Shown piece by piece: positions 10,401 to 22,700 of a stretch of 64,000 bases of DNA. Location of the stretch: contig LVLI01000229.1 in assembly GCA_001687465.1 (NCBI GenBank), forward strand, positions 1-64,000, read 5' to 3'. The position numbers were made by a program, and so were the translations under genes. The number at the start of each line of letters is the position of its first letter. Position 1 is the stretch's first letter. The stretch is from Halocafeteria seosinensis. Lineage: Eukaryota > Sar > Bigyra > Bicosoecida. The notes beneath the pieces are model-generated. The model was given only the letters and a program-made list of their open reading frames with translations, made no database searches and was not told where the DNA came from.

Positions 10401-12794
10401 GCTGAACCTTGCCGTGCATGATTGAAGAGTCGACCGACTTGCCTACAAACTTCTCCAATTTGTACTGCTCGGCCAGCAATTCTGCCAGTCTCTGCTCCGC
10501 CTGATGCGCTGTCTTCTTTAAATGAATGCGAGATGCCTTTATGCCTTCTATGGCTTTCTCTAACTTGTTTATGTCGTGCTGTGTCATTTGCATTCTGATT
10601 CGAAACTGCTTTCTCTTGAGCTCGCGCTTCTTCTGCGTTAGTTCACGTGCCGTGAGAAGCCAAGGTTCTCGGTTATCAACTGCGGCTGCAATTTCAGTCT
10701 CGTCCACTTCTTCTTTTCCGTCCATCGAGGAATCCAGGTGTAGATCTCCTTCTACGCCTTCAATGTCGCCATGCTCTTTGATCCACTTCTTCAGTTCGTG
10801 TTTAAGAATACCAATGTATTTTTTTCGTTCGAAACGTTGGTGAAATCCTTGATACATGACGTCTACAGTTCGCATGTCAGTGGCCCGTATCTTGGCCAGA
10901 TCATAGACGAGCTGTTGGCCACGATTGCCATCCAAAGTTCGCACATGGTCAATGTGACTAGATGGAGGACTGGTCTTCCCAGCCGAATTAACTGCCTTCA
11001 CTACGAATTTCGTAAAAGTGGTCGAGTAGGGAAGACCGTCCAGCTGTATCGAAGTAGTCTGACTCTCCTTTTGATGTTTTACTTCCCTTATAGAGTAGCT
11101 TCCACCTTCATTTAGCATATTGCTGAAGTCCACTTGTTCCTCTATATATTCGAGTATGTACTTTTCCACTTCCACTCCCCCACAGAACAATGGTTCAACC
11201 CAGCGTAAGTTTATTTTACTGAACGTCACACTGGTAGCCTCGAGATGTAGGGGTGGCGTAGGCTCGCTCGCTGGGTTTGTTGTTACACTGTCGAGTTCGT
11301 CACTCCACGGCGAATATCCTTTGATATTCAAAGAGCGCACTTTGAGCTTAACGTATTCAGTGTTGGCAGGTAAATCTCTGACAAGAAAGCCCGTGTGCGC
11401 TACTGGCATATTCATATACCAGCGCGAGGTTCCAATTATTTCAGGGCTGTTTGTGGTTTCTCTAACCAGAAGACCATGTTTGTCATAAGTTTTGACCTTG
11501 CGACATAACGAAATCTCGTACTCGTAGACTTCAGCACCACCGTCAAACACGGGAGGCTGCCATTTCAGGGAAAATGAATCCGAAGTGGTATTCACTATTT
11601 TAATGTTCGTTGGCGGGTAGGGAACAGTTGCATAGACGTCCATAATACGTTTGGTAGCGGTCATAGACCTTCCTTTCCTCCCTTTCAAAAGGCGGCAATC
11701 TCCGACATGGTTGTTAAAGCGAAAATTAGGAAAGAATTTGCTGCAGAAGGGGCATCGAAGACTCTCAGATGTAGCACTTTCTTTACCACTCTTTTTCTCG
11801 GTCACTTTTAATCCTTCTTTACTTATTTGGCTATGTTGTTGGGTGGGTTGAGGTCTGCTTGAACCCTCAGAGGATGATGTTTGTGTTTCGACCACACTTG
11901 CGGACAATCCAGCATTTGGTTCATCTTCGTCTGTGTCACTTTCCTCTTTTCTGCTTTCCTCCTCGGCAGTCTTTCGTGTGTACGCAAGTCCGTCGCAAGT
12001 CTTCACGTGTTGATCCAAGAATCCGGGCAGGAACTCGCGGTGGCATCGAGGACATTCGTCGTATCCTGCTTCATGCTTGTTCTTTTCCAGCTCTCTCAGT
12101 ATTAACTCAGTAGTTGTCGGTTCGGCAACCGGCTCGGCATTGAGGTCATTGCGCTTGTGTTCGCCACCATCTGTGTCATTGGTGGATCGCAGAAGCTTCC
12201 TCATATTGAGAATGCGAAACTCGAGGTCTCCGAGAGTATCTTGATGAAGTTTCCCATCAGTTGCTGTGTGACGGACATCGGAAGCCATTGATCTGTAAAG
12301 TACAACGGAGCTATCCGTTCAGTGTAGTCATTGTACTGCACACACACGTTTGTATAACTTACTCGAGCATGTCTTGCATTTTGAGATGCGACTTAATCTG
12401 TAGCACTCGTTCAATGCGCCTTACATAGCAAACTAAAGTTCGTTGTCAACGCACACATCATACATACCCTATCGTAAATGTGCTGGTCATTTTCCTTTAA
12501 CTTGATATACTCTAGCTTGTTCACTGCTGCGGTCCGGTTGGCATGCGGTGCGAAAAACTCTTCAAACTTTTTCAGGTCAAAGTTCTGTGCGCGCTTGTCG
12601 GACGCCTTCATTACTCCCAAAGATTTTGTTCCGCTTTGCCTGGGAGCTACAGATGCTGTATTGCCCTGCTTTTTACTTCCGTCGCGTTTAGAGCTCTTAA
12701 AAAGGTCCATAATGGCCTTCTCGGTCTTCTGAAAGTCCTGTTTCCCTCCTCCCCCATTCTCCTGACTTTGAGCTGAGTTCTTCGTATTATCCAT
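7411..12794 (-). CDS. Large multidomain protein: C2HC zinc fingers, two FN3, coiled coils, TPR, WD40, LysM
   Basis: The three exons are 12794-12468, 12397-12363 (a 35-base micro-exon) and 12292-7411. The spliced product is 1747 residues. The exons join in frame, and without the upstream exons the long frame would start artificially at 12288. Approximate domains by residue: C2HC-type fingers at 199-225 (CPRCHREF) and 298-322 (CPFCSKFF); two fibronectin type III domains at 346-455 and 466-575; coiled coil at 670-835; TPR-like helices at 1010-1155; second coiled coil at 1277-1335; about seven WD40 repeats at 1350-1670 (for example VSGSTDATVCVWD); a LysM motif at 1688-1730 (DTLSKLADEYGVTTNQLLEW). 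There is no signal peptide or membrane segment, so this is a cytosolic scaffold. The role is unknown; coiled-coil/WD40/TPR proteins of this size are often cytoskeletal, ciliary or trafficking scaffolds. An intracellular LysM on a WD40 scaffold is unusual. Confidence 0.85.
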
Positions 12795-13301
12795 CTTCGG
12801 TTAGACTTATCTCCCAAAGTAAACGTAAACACGTTTAGACTAGTATATTCTGTCGAAGGAGGAGCAACGGTGTATGTACAAGAGGATCAGGTAAGCCGTA
12901 GTTTGTGGCCCGTATGAGGCAGGCACAACCACTGTATTCGTTACTCTCCTTTCCACTGCCCCTTCTTTTCCACTGATCGATAGCTTGAATACCATTAGCA
13001 GTATGTGGGGAACTACAAATGCGGATCATATGCCTTATCTAGCTAATGGGAAGACGCCAACCCTGCTGGTGTGTTAACGGAACACCCCAGGCCCGGCTTC
13101 TTCACAATGCCTAGGTAGGAACTCTGTCCGACGAAAACCGAGCGGGCAATGACGGCTCGTTTGGATTCGCTGCTCTGAATGTAATCTCTAGTCGAAGGTA
13201 ATTGGTAGTAGGTTAGCTTAGCCACTTGGGACATTATACAAGCTGAATGACTGGACTAGAGTAGGACTTTAGCCACATAGTTGTTTATTCATGACATCCG
13301 G
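12795..13301. other. Intergenic region, nothing recognised
   Basis: This lies between the start of the multidomain scaffold gene and the 3' end of the IMP4 gene. It contains only short unsupported frames and no repeat or structure of note. It presumably includes the promoter of the scaffold gene and the 3' untranslated region of IMP4. Confidence 0.5.
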
Positions 13302-14507
13302 TTAGCCCAAAGCCTTACGTTGACGAGCAGTATTCATATATGGACGTAGTACCCATTCAATCTCGGCTTCTGTTTGATCAAGTGTTCCCATCCTAACCTG
13401 ATATGGCATTATCTCAAAACGCGGACCTAATTCTTCCAGGTTTACTTCGGCTTTGGGACCTTCACCGCTCTTTGTAAATGTGTGATGCCGGAACGAAATA
13501 TAGTCGTTCTCGTTCGCAAATGTCATGACACGGGTTGCGTCCTGTTTTGGTACGGGGAAAAGATGTTTGAGAATATTCTGTATTCGTCCGCCTAACGATG
13601 TTTTAAAATTTTCGAATATTAAATGAGGATATTGTTCCGAGATCGTTCCCTGAGGTACAATAAAGACAGGTGCCGATGAATGAGGGTATTGACACTCCGT
13701 AACAAGGTAACGCTTCGCTTACCCTATTCTCGATATCGTGTCGTAACACACAGTTGGTCATCGAAAAATATGCTGTGGGCCCATACGGGAGATGGCTAAC
13801 TAGAAGCGCGTCTGGTTCTCCTCTTGTTTCTTGTACAACCACGATATCCGTAAATCCATGACGCTTGCAAACTTCTACTAACTGCAGAACACGATAATAC
13901 CACATATTCATCGTCGTCTGACGAATTCCATGTCTGTCCACAGTACTAACCTCCTTCATCGTTGTGGATCCTCTGTTGAGTCTCTGAGAGTTCGGAAACA
14001 ACAGTCGTACTTCCTGCAAACACCAAGCAGCGATCGTGGAGTCAGACATTTGAACCTTCATTCTGATAACGGCCCTTCCCGTGCAGATGCTTTCCCTACC
14101 TTGGCGAACTGCTTGAGTCGACTACTGGGGTCATGTGAAGTGGTGACGCACACCGAGGGATCATACATCCCTGCTTTAGCATATTCATCATCTATATCAT
14201 GCTGCATAAAGATAATCATCCCATCACAATGTAATGCAGTGCAATACTATCCCATTATATTCCAGGGATATTGAGTGAATAAAGGACTTACTTTCTGGCG
14301 CTTGGCGAGGACCGGGTCGTCTAATTCCATCTCCTTTTTCAGTTCATCGGCCTCGTTTCGCAGCTCAGTAGGGATCGGCTTCCCCGTCTGCAAGGCATGC
14401 TTTATTCTCTCTTTGCGCTCATACTTCTGCCTTTCCTTGCCTTCGAGGGACTTGCGAAACAAGTACTCCTTCTTCAACCTCTGGTTTCGGCGCATTGCTG
14501 CCGCCAT
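13302..14507 (-). CDS. IMP4: IMP4, U3 snoRNP / SSU processome protein
   Basis: The five exons are 14507-14292, 14201-14100, 14013-13951, 13881-13723 and 13649-13302. All introns are phase 0, and the product is 295 residues, close to the usual length for IMP4 (about 290). The N-terminus (RRNQRLKKEYLFRK) and the Brix-domain landmarks are present: TTSHDPSSRLKQFAK, FPNSQRLNRG, LLVSHLPYGPTAYFSM, LRHDIENR, FANENDYISFRHH, and the C-terminal GPRFE and PYMNTARQRKALG. IMP4 binds U3 snoRNA with IMP3 and MPP10 and is needed for early 18S rRNA processing in the nucleolus. The ATG at 14507 is chosen; an internal Met at 14495 is an alternative. It is unusually intron-rich compared with its neighbours, as is common for housekeeping genes in intron-poor genomes. 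Confidence 0.95.
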
Positions 14508-14750
14508 TTTCTCCAATGCAGCCCTCAAACACAGCCAATTATATGTATAGTTTCTCTCTCTACTTTATCGGTACTTTCCTACGGGCATCAAACGTACTGC
14601 GTCATGGAATTTCCATCATGGAACTCTGACTGACACTTCCGAAGCCTTGCTGGGCGTGGTCGGGCTCAGCGCCCGGTGCGCTCCGAGACAGGTATGTGCA
14701 AGTACCAGTAACTATGTACATATAATAGCATGGGTCTCGGGATCAAAAGG

Positions 14751-14978
14751 AGTGCGCAGATGAACTCAAAATTTCAGGAATCTTGCAAGGCCTCTCACCG
14801 GCAAACTTCCCACCCAGGTACTGTATGTTTTTATTCCAACTTGGCTCCTTTCAAACTGTACCGGTAAGTGCGCAGATGAACTCAAAAATTTCAGGAATCT
14901 TGCAAGGCCTCTCACCGTCAAACTTCCCACCCAGGTTTGTTTTTATTCCAACTTGGCTCCTTTCAAACTGTACCGGTA
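14751..14978 (+). repeat. Tandem duplication of a unit of about 116 bases
   Basis: Two direct copies lie end to end (14751-14866 and 14867 to about 14978), beginning 'agtgcgcagatgaactca' and ending 'aaactgtaccggta'. They differ at few positions. The first copy reads 'ggtactgtatg' where the second reads 'ggtttg', an extra five bases that create a TACTGTA motif. No gene was found in the 14508-15026 interval apart from this duplication. Confidence 0.9.
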
Positions 14979-15026
14979 GTTTTGTAGTATCGTGGGTACA
15001 ACGTACGTCGTAGTCGGATGTATAAT

Positions 15027-15572
15027 TTATAGCCTACCGACTGAATATTCAAATGGACCACGACTACATCCATGCACCTTGAAGACAGACAAGACTACAG
15101 TACCACCTACCCCCTCACACGGCGTATCGTAGCTTGTAGCAGACACGTCTTCCGGTCGGAGCAATACCAATGCACCCGGAACCAGTCCAATATGTTTACG
15201 TTGTGGTGCATCAACGTGACTGACAGTTTGGCCGCCATCAGCTTGCGGAAGTTCCGCATCTCCCTGGGATCCCGGTGCTTTCCTGGCAAATTTCTTGAGG
15301 AACTTGATCGCGTCTTCCGCGAAGCCGCCCGTCGCCTCTGTCGCGAACGGGATAATTTCCGTGTGGTGGTCCCTCGGGTGCCCGTATTTTGTCTCCTTCA
15401 TCTTCTCCGCTCCTGCCGCGATGGTGAGGGGTCTTCCCGCTACCCTGGCTAGTCTGTCTCCCGTGACCAGGTTTGGCACTGTCGCATCGACATAAACTGT
15501 GCTCGTTGGGCCCTTTGCTACCAGGTTCACTAGTGGCGTCGCCTCTCCTTCGTTTCGCGGGTCTACGAGCAC
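15027..15572 (-). pseudogene. Remnant of a reverse-transcriptase-element C-terminal region
   Basis: A minus-strand open stretch contains a segment with the feel of the region following the reverse transcriptase domain in many non-LTR retroelement polyproteins: VYVDATVPNLV, then an Ala/Lys-rich helix with KETKYGHPRD, then IIPFATEATGGFAEDAIKFL. Continuing upstream in the same frame meets stop codons within about 100 bases, and no RT catalytic motif is present. This is therefore a fragment and not a working element. The remaining DNA up to 16.6 kb shows no other recognisable element part. The resemblance is from memory of family patterns and was not checked by search. Confidence 0.45.
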
Positions 15573-16797
15573 CTCTCTCTCTCCACTGGCATTTGACTCG
15601 TGCGGATATAATTCTCCTATTGCACTGCTATCCCTTCATGACGGTGGAACAATTGCGTGGCGTTTCCTTCTTTGCCTCACCCCAGTGCGTGGTGCAGCAG
15701 CTCGTCGATCGGTCCTTCTCGACAGCATTCACCGGATGGCCCCGTAAACAAGGAAGTTTGGGGGAGCCCTAGGCGTAGGCACAGAGTAACCATGGACACT
15801 CGGCTTCCTTTAGTGTAAATCCTTTCCTTGTTGCTGCGTATAGCCGTGCTCTTGGCATGCTGTCAGCACTCTTGCTGCTGTGGGTTCAGCGTCCCTTCCA
15901 GAGTCCGTGTAACTACTCTGCAACATTTTGCGCAGGTGTTTCTGTAGCTTCGGTTTGCTCCAGTAGCGTTCGTAGTTTGCATCCGCGAGTCCGATCGTTT
16001 CCTGTAGCGTGTTCTGACTCTCTGCGGACCATTGCGACGGTTTCTTGCGGTACTGTATTGCGCGAGCGGGTCCTGCTCATCTCCTGCCAGTTGGTGGATC
16101 GTTTTTGATGCGTCGACCGCCCCGACGATATGCGATGCTTCTGTTGCGCGGTCTGGGGTGAACCTACGCGGAAGCGGTCCAGCATCTTCACGTTGTAGCT
16201 TGAGCAGCAGGATACGTGTCAGATACGGTCAGGGCACTGTGGAAACATTTACATGTAGCTTTCGGGATTATAAAGCGGCAAGTGAGAAAAATGAGAGTAC
16301 CGGTAGGTATCGACAAAAGGTATTACATATTGCGAACGATTGCATGCCATTCGGACAAAGTGGTTTTAGATAGATTGGGTGGAAGAGCGGTATTCGTCGT
16401 GGGGAAACTCTACTGGACACTGGTTAGAAACATTTAGACTGTAGCATACACACGTCTTCGGCAGGAGCAATACTGTACACTACCAAATACGTACACACAA
16501 CAATGAACACGGAACCTACTTTGCTGGATTTAGCTGATCCCACAATGGCATCATAACTTCCAAGTTCCTACCGACGATGTCAGCACCACCAAAACGCAGC
16601 TCTTGTATTCTCCCCCGGCTACTCGCAATCGACCGTCGTCACGGGATCGTGATCCTAGCCCAGCAACTTCAATGAATTCCTATCGAACCCACAAATACTG
16701 CTCTATCTGCTATTCGGTGGGAATCCGTGGGATTGATTGTGTGTGCAGCAAAGGCTCAGCTCCATTTATTTCTTCTTGTATTTTCCCCACATATACC
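15573..16797. other. Intergenic region upstream of the calcium channel gene
   Basis: No confident gene. Probable retroelement decay lies at the left end, and the promoter and 5' untranslated region of the channel gene presumably lie at the right end. TACTGTA motifs occur at 16051 and 16471. Confidence 0.45.
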
Positions 16798-19700
16798 ATG
16801 TCGGCTCCGTCTCGTCATGTCCACCATGGTCGGCGGCAGCGACGAGCCTCTCTGCCCCACACACCCCTCTCCCAGCAGCAGCAGGAGGCTACTGTGCATT
16901 ATTTGCCTCCACGCGTGTCCACAGCAGAAGGTACGGGCTCAGTCAAATCCTTTCCTCCCCCTTGATATCAGGTCTACCTATGTCTGTGTGTATGTGTGTG
17001 TGTGCCTGTATCCAGCCACGGCCTTGGAGCGAGCGCAAACTTCTCCCGGGCCTGGGAGTGGGAGTGGGACTGGAATTCCACAGCCAGGAGAGTTGTACAA
17101 GGACTTTTCCGGGTCCTATACTAGTACCTCCTTTCCTCATGAGCCACAAGAGCAGCAGCAACAGCAACAGCCAGCGGAGCACCATAAGACAGGAGGGGTT
17201 GGATTCCTTCCTCGGGATGCGTCGGGACAAGCTCGCTCGATACAAGGCGTACGCTACGAGGATGCCTCGTTACAGTACTACGGGAGTATACCCCGAGTTT
17301 TTAATCGGGGAAGCTGTCCGACCCAGGTTCCACTAACGACGGGTGATTCGGCCTTGTTTTTCTCGGACCAAGTAGGAGCTGCGTTGGGGTGTGATGGAAT
17401 CTTGTCCGATGACTGTGGGGTCTGTCCACCCTGGAGCTCCCCTTTCTACACGGCATTCACTTTATTTTCGGCTATCGATGATGATATACCCCCTCGCTTC
17501 TTTGATGAATCGCAGGGCCAACTGAGCTCCCATATCGCAAAACAACACTGCCATTTAACCCAATGGCCACGCTTGCTGGCCAAGCAACTGCAATCCAAGA
17601 TTACCACGATGAACACCGACGACATTAAGAGGCTGTTGGTTGCAACTCTTGATTCTGAAGCTGCTATCACTTCATTGTATATCGGATTTGAACCGTATGT
17701 TTTAGAGCGCTATAGCCAGTTGGCCAATGATGATGAAGCATCTCTGGTGCTTTGCGCCACACGCGACAAAGGAGCTGTTGAAGCAGACCCCCGAGCGGAA
17801 CACATCAATGACCAACTTGCATTTGTGCGGGATGCTAAATCCCCTGATTATCGGTTCACGCAGTGGTACAAAAACGCAAAGGTCCAGGACTCAGGGGTCT
17901 GGTCGGAACCACTCACGAACGGCTCGAGCGACGCCTTAACAATATACTACTCCGTCCCTATTCGGGCTGATGGAATATTCGTTGGAGTAATTTCGATGAT
18001 GCTAAGCATGCACATGAACAGTGAAACGTTACATGCACAGGTTGCGACGCCCGAGATTTCAAGCTCCGAATATGGGTTGACAGGAAAACAAGCCGCGGAA
18101 CACTCGCAACGGCAGCTGGACAAATTAACCACTGGTCCTCGCAAACTTGCAGAGTCCCTCTCACGCAATACTCTCTTCCGTGCCAATGATGATGCATCGA
18201 CCAAGGCAAAACGGCTGGCGGCATCTCTTAACGCCATTCTTGGGGACGAGGAAAAGCTCTTTGGTGCTTGCGTCGCTTTTGCGCCTGGTGTATTTGAGAG
18301 ACATGATAAGCAGTCCTTTTACGCTTGCAAGCAATGTGCAAGCGAGAACACTGTAGGGGAATCGTCAGACTGTAAATCCGGGGCCCTTGTTAGTGACGAA
18401 GAGGATAGAGTCCTACCACAGGTGCTAATTTTGCCATCGGAAGGCAAAACAGAATACAATGTCGGTGAAGACAAAAGAGATGATCAGGCTGCCTCCTCAC
18501 CTTTGACTGCACGATTTGGAGGTATTCGCTATCCTACTATCGCAGACCTCCCGGAAGAGAGCAACAGCTTCCCTGTCGAACCATTACAATATGATTACAC
18601 TGCAAATGAATGGTACGATGCTACCCGAAGGGAGTGCAAAGATCACTGGAGTAAACCGTACTTCGATGAGGGTGGAGGAAACACCTGGATGATTACGTAT
18701 AGCGTTCCGTTCTTTACAACCGAATCTGAAGCAAGTGATAATGATGACGACGATGATTTTGACTTTGCAGGAGTTGTTACCATTGACTTGCTGTACGACG
18801 GTGACATGAAACGGTTGTTCTCTCCTGGTTCTAAAGCAGATCAGAACTCTGTTACCTGCTTTTCCTGTGGACTTCCTTGTGATCACGCCTATTGGACGCC
18901 AAAGTCGAAGTTAGCTCAATCTTCTATTTGTCAACGCTGCGTCCATAAAGGTCTACTACCACGGAACAGTCGATACAAGGACCTCCAATTCGTGGCAGAC
19001 AAGGCTTGGTATGAATGGTGGCAGCGTGTAAGATCTCCTGGCCGCAAAATACGCTTTGGGCAAAAGGTACAACTTCGCCATAAATCAAGTGGAGAAATCC
19101 TATGTGTGAAACTAGATGATGGAAGCTCGCATGGTAGCTTCGTCAAAGGCGATATAGAGGATGCAGATGGCCGTTTGTTGAAAACTGATACGGTACAGTT
19201 GTATCAGGTTACCACAGACAGCGGTAGAGATCCCTACATGGAAGGAAGCATTGACTCATGGTTCTCTATTGAGTCACCTGACCGGCAACATGGGGAACCT
19301 GTTACGTGGGGTGACCAAATTGAACTAATCTCTGTACGTTGGAATTTCCCCTTGGCCATATCTGTTAGTCAGCAAAGGGCGAGGTCGCTGTTTACTTCCT
19401 CAATCAACACGTCTCTTGATGAAGTGGTAATGCGGAAGTGGAGAGTCATTCCGTTTGCTCGTAGGGCATCAGTGGATGGGGACATTGTTCGTTCACTAAG
19501 GCAACAGGTAGATGAGCAAGGTTCATCCGGTAAATTGCTACTTCAACCTGATATTAAACGGAAACTTATAAGTGTTCGACTTGGAATTGCTTGCGGAACA
19601 GGGTTCGGCATTGGCCCAGAGCTTAGCAACCCGTCTACTGTCCGACTTGTTCAAGCGGATCCTCTTGCGGATGAAGGAGCAGTTTCTTCGATGAAGAGAG

Positions 19701-22700
19701 ATGTTTTCAGACCTTCGCGTGTTCTGGAGCTTGAGCATAATGCATCAATGAATGAAAGCGCCTCGTCGGAGGAACACTATGGAGCGGGCAAATATGGAAC
19801 TGCTGATTCATTGGGGATTGCCTCTCTGCTTGGTCGCGCGGAAAAAATGTATTTGCAAGGCGGATGCGTTGTGCGTCTTTCCGTGAATGTGGATTCTGTA
19901 TGTTCCAGTCGAAATCCTAGGAAAAGTCAAGATGACCTCTTGTGCGGGGACTATCCACGTCAGGTTGGAGACTCTGTGGTGGGTCAGAAACGAGTATACA
20001 TTAGCACATCTAGCGCCTCCCAATCTAGCAATGTCAATCTTTCCGCAAGTCAAGTGCTCCAAATCGCCGACTCGGAACGAGAAAATAACGCTGATCGAAG
20101 GTTCACCAAGGTTACAAGCTATCTCGCTGACAATCTGGATGCAAGTTGTTCGCTAGATTCCCTTTGGCTGGTTCAACCTAGTTCCGGTGGAGGAGGTGCC
20201 CTACGACCTGGTGATGGATTTTACCTGTTTCATTTGGCTACTCGTCGCTATCTCGCTGTAAATTGGGAGGACGCAAAAGACTATACAGTCTCCGGTTGCG
20301 AAGGTACATGGCTTGAGGATATGCAGAAACTTTCTCTTGTTGGGGACATCGAGACCGGCATCCCCCTTGAGTCACGTAATGCTGCACCACTGTCACTTGT
20401 TCCTTCAGTTGCCGAAGCAACAATTTTTTGTGCTCAGCGAAGCTGTTACGTAGATCCGACTGAAGGAAAAGGCGGAGAAGAAACTGATGTGTCGTCGGAC
20501 TATTTTGCCCGTTTAAAAGGGTTTAGGTCCAGCTCGAAATCTTTATTTGGTGCCTCTGAACAACGGCGACAAAGCCGTAGCCGGCGTGATTTGGACGACC
20601 AAGACGTTGATGTGGAAGGACAAATGCAATTTACTAGTGAAGATCACTCTCCAATTGAAGTTCAAGAGAGGTTCTTTCTGCAATGTTTGGTCCCATTGAG
20701 TTCTCAACTCTCAGCCTCAAGCAAATTTTGGGTAGGGATGGTAACACCTGAAGCGCTGAAGACTGAGGTACATGAAATGGAACATCAGGCTGAGATGGAG
20801 AGCAGTCGAAAGAGTGATACTGCGTTTAGTCGTATTTCGACCCGGATTAAATCCCTAATCACTGCGGCTTCAGCATCGAAAAGAATGGGTATATTCCGTA
20901 ACGCCGATCTCAGTGCTGGCTTTAGGGCTGAAATTGTAGGTGGGTATGCATCCGTTGATTCTAGAAGGGTTAGCGCGCACATTCATCACCTGTTGGCATC
21001 CGCTACTGAAATACATGCTGCTATTGGAAATGTTGGAGCACCCGATGAGCAACCACTTGTTGAGAAGCTACCGGAAACGGACGGAGAAACGAGTGATTCA
21101 TCCGATGAAGATGCAGCCGACAAGCGAAATACCTCTAAGATCAGTGATTATCAAAAGACTGGTAAAGTACATCTATCAATGTCGAACTTGAGTCATACAC
21201 ATCTCCTGTCACTCTTGAGCAGCGTCTTGCACGTGACTCGGTTTTTGCAAGGAGCGTGTATTGATCATAGCGAAATTGAATCGTTAACCTTTTCAGCAGA
21301 GGGGCAATATTCTCGCGACATTGACAACGTAAAGCAACAATGTAGGCTATCAAAACAGTATACAGCTGAGGCTATCACCTCTCGTCTGGAAGGTATTGTC
21401 GCAGACAATAGCGACCTTGAAGGCCCACAAAGCTGGTGGAATGAAATTGTTTTCCCGAGTGGAACTATGACAGAAGAAGATGAAGATCTGGAAGATGATA
21501 GCGACACTGAAGACGAGCAAACGGCTACCGGATCTGTTACAGACACCAAGACAGGAACCGGAACGCACAATGATAGCCATTCTGGGCATTCTAGCTTTGC
21601 AGAAGAGATAGGAGAGGGGAGTGCACTCAATTTGAACCCGTGTAACACCAGACATCATCGGCAAGCATTGGTTTGGCAGGGCCGTGGTGTGGATGTCATA
21701 ATGCATTCGCTTAAAGCATGTATGAACATCCGCAGGTTGTTCAGCATACCTCATAAAGTGAATCATCAGAGTGAGGTAGTGGAGGCTGCCTCCACGGTCG
21801 CTGTACTGGCACTCGCACGAAAAGTAGCCGCTGTGAACATGTATTGTTTATATCTTCTCCTCCTAGACCACCGACAGGCATGCATAACGACAAGTGCGTA
21901 TTTCGACAAGCTATTGCAATGGGCGTGTATGCGACGGACGCAGGGCCGACCAAATACAGCAGATTTGGTGATCTCGAAAGACCTGGATGCGCATCAAGAT
22001 CATGCGTTGGCTTACTTGGCGTCGGTTATCGTGGAGATAGTTCTGATGACGTATCGTGTCAGTCTCACGGATGTACCCCTACGGCACGTATCCTTATTGG
22101 GTTTCGTCGCTCGCCGTTCGGTCCAGCCCCCGCTGCCCCCTCGTCTGATTCAATTGCTTAGCAAAATCGTTTGTCGTGAGATAGAAACGCAGAGTAAAGG
22201 TGTTGAGAAGCAGCAGGGTACGCGAGAGGCCGAAGTTTTGGATGATGTTGCAGATTACGCTCCTGTTCCTTCGAACCAGTGGGCTGTTAGCATACATTTC
22301 TTACTTCAAGATAACGCCGCAGTGGTACGGGGTTTGCTTCATCCTGACGCACCTATCTGGCACCATCTGGAAATTACACAGCCTCCTACTCCTGAACAAT
22401 TGCGGCGTGTCCGAGTCAAAGACTCGCGGACAAAAAAATATCGCCATGTTGGAGTTGACTCTTTGGTAAGCGTGCTCCAACTCTGTTGTCGGTTGTGTAT
22501 GGGAGCAGCGGGTGTAATTGTCCGGCGAGTATTGGAAGTGCTCGGAGGATGTACCTTTGATCGCCTGATCCACATTGCGTTCGACGAAACGTTGACAGGT
22601 CAACTGTATAGAGTGAGAAGCCAGTGCTGTCATCTTCTTCGTGTCATGTATATTGAGCCGCACGTTATCAAGCACCGGAATATCCCTGGCAATAGCGGTA

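Noticed and set aside
12288-12292. ATG at 12288 as start of the long scaffold protein
   Set aside because: The frame continues upstream through two exons with consensus splice sites and a compatible phase, giving a longer N-terminus from 12794.
16727-16930. N-terminal extension of the calcium channel from a TTG codon (MGLIVCAAK)
   Set aside because: There is no ATG, and the stretch runs into a GT-rich tract. An ATG-initiated exon in another frame splices in frame with the long exon and is preferred.
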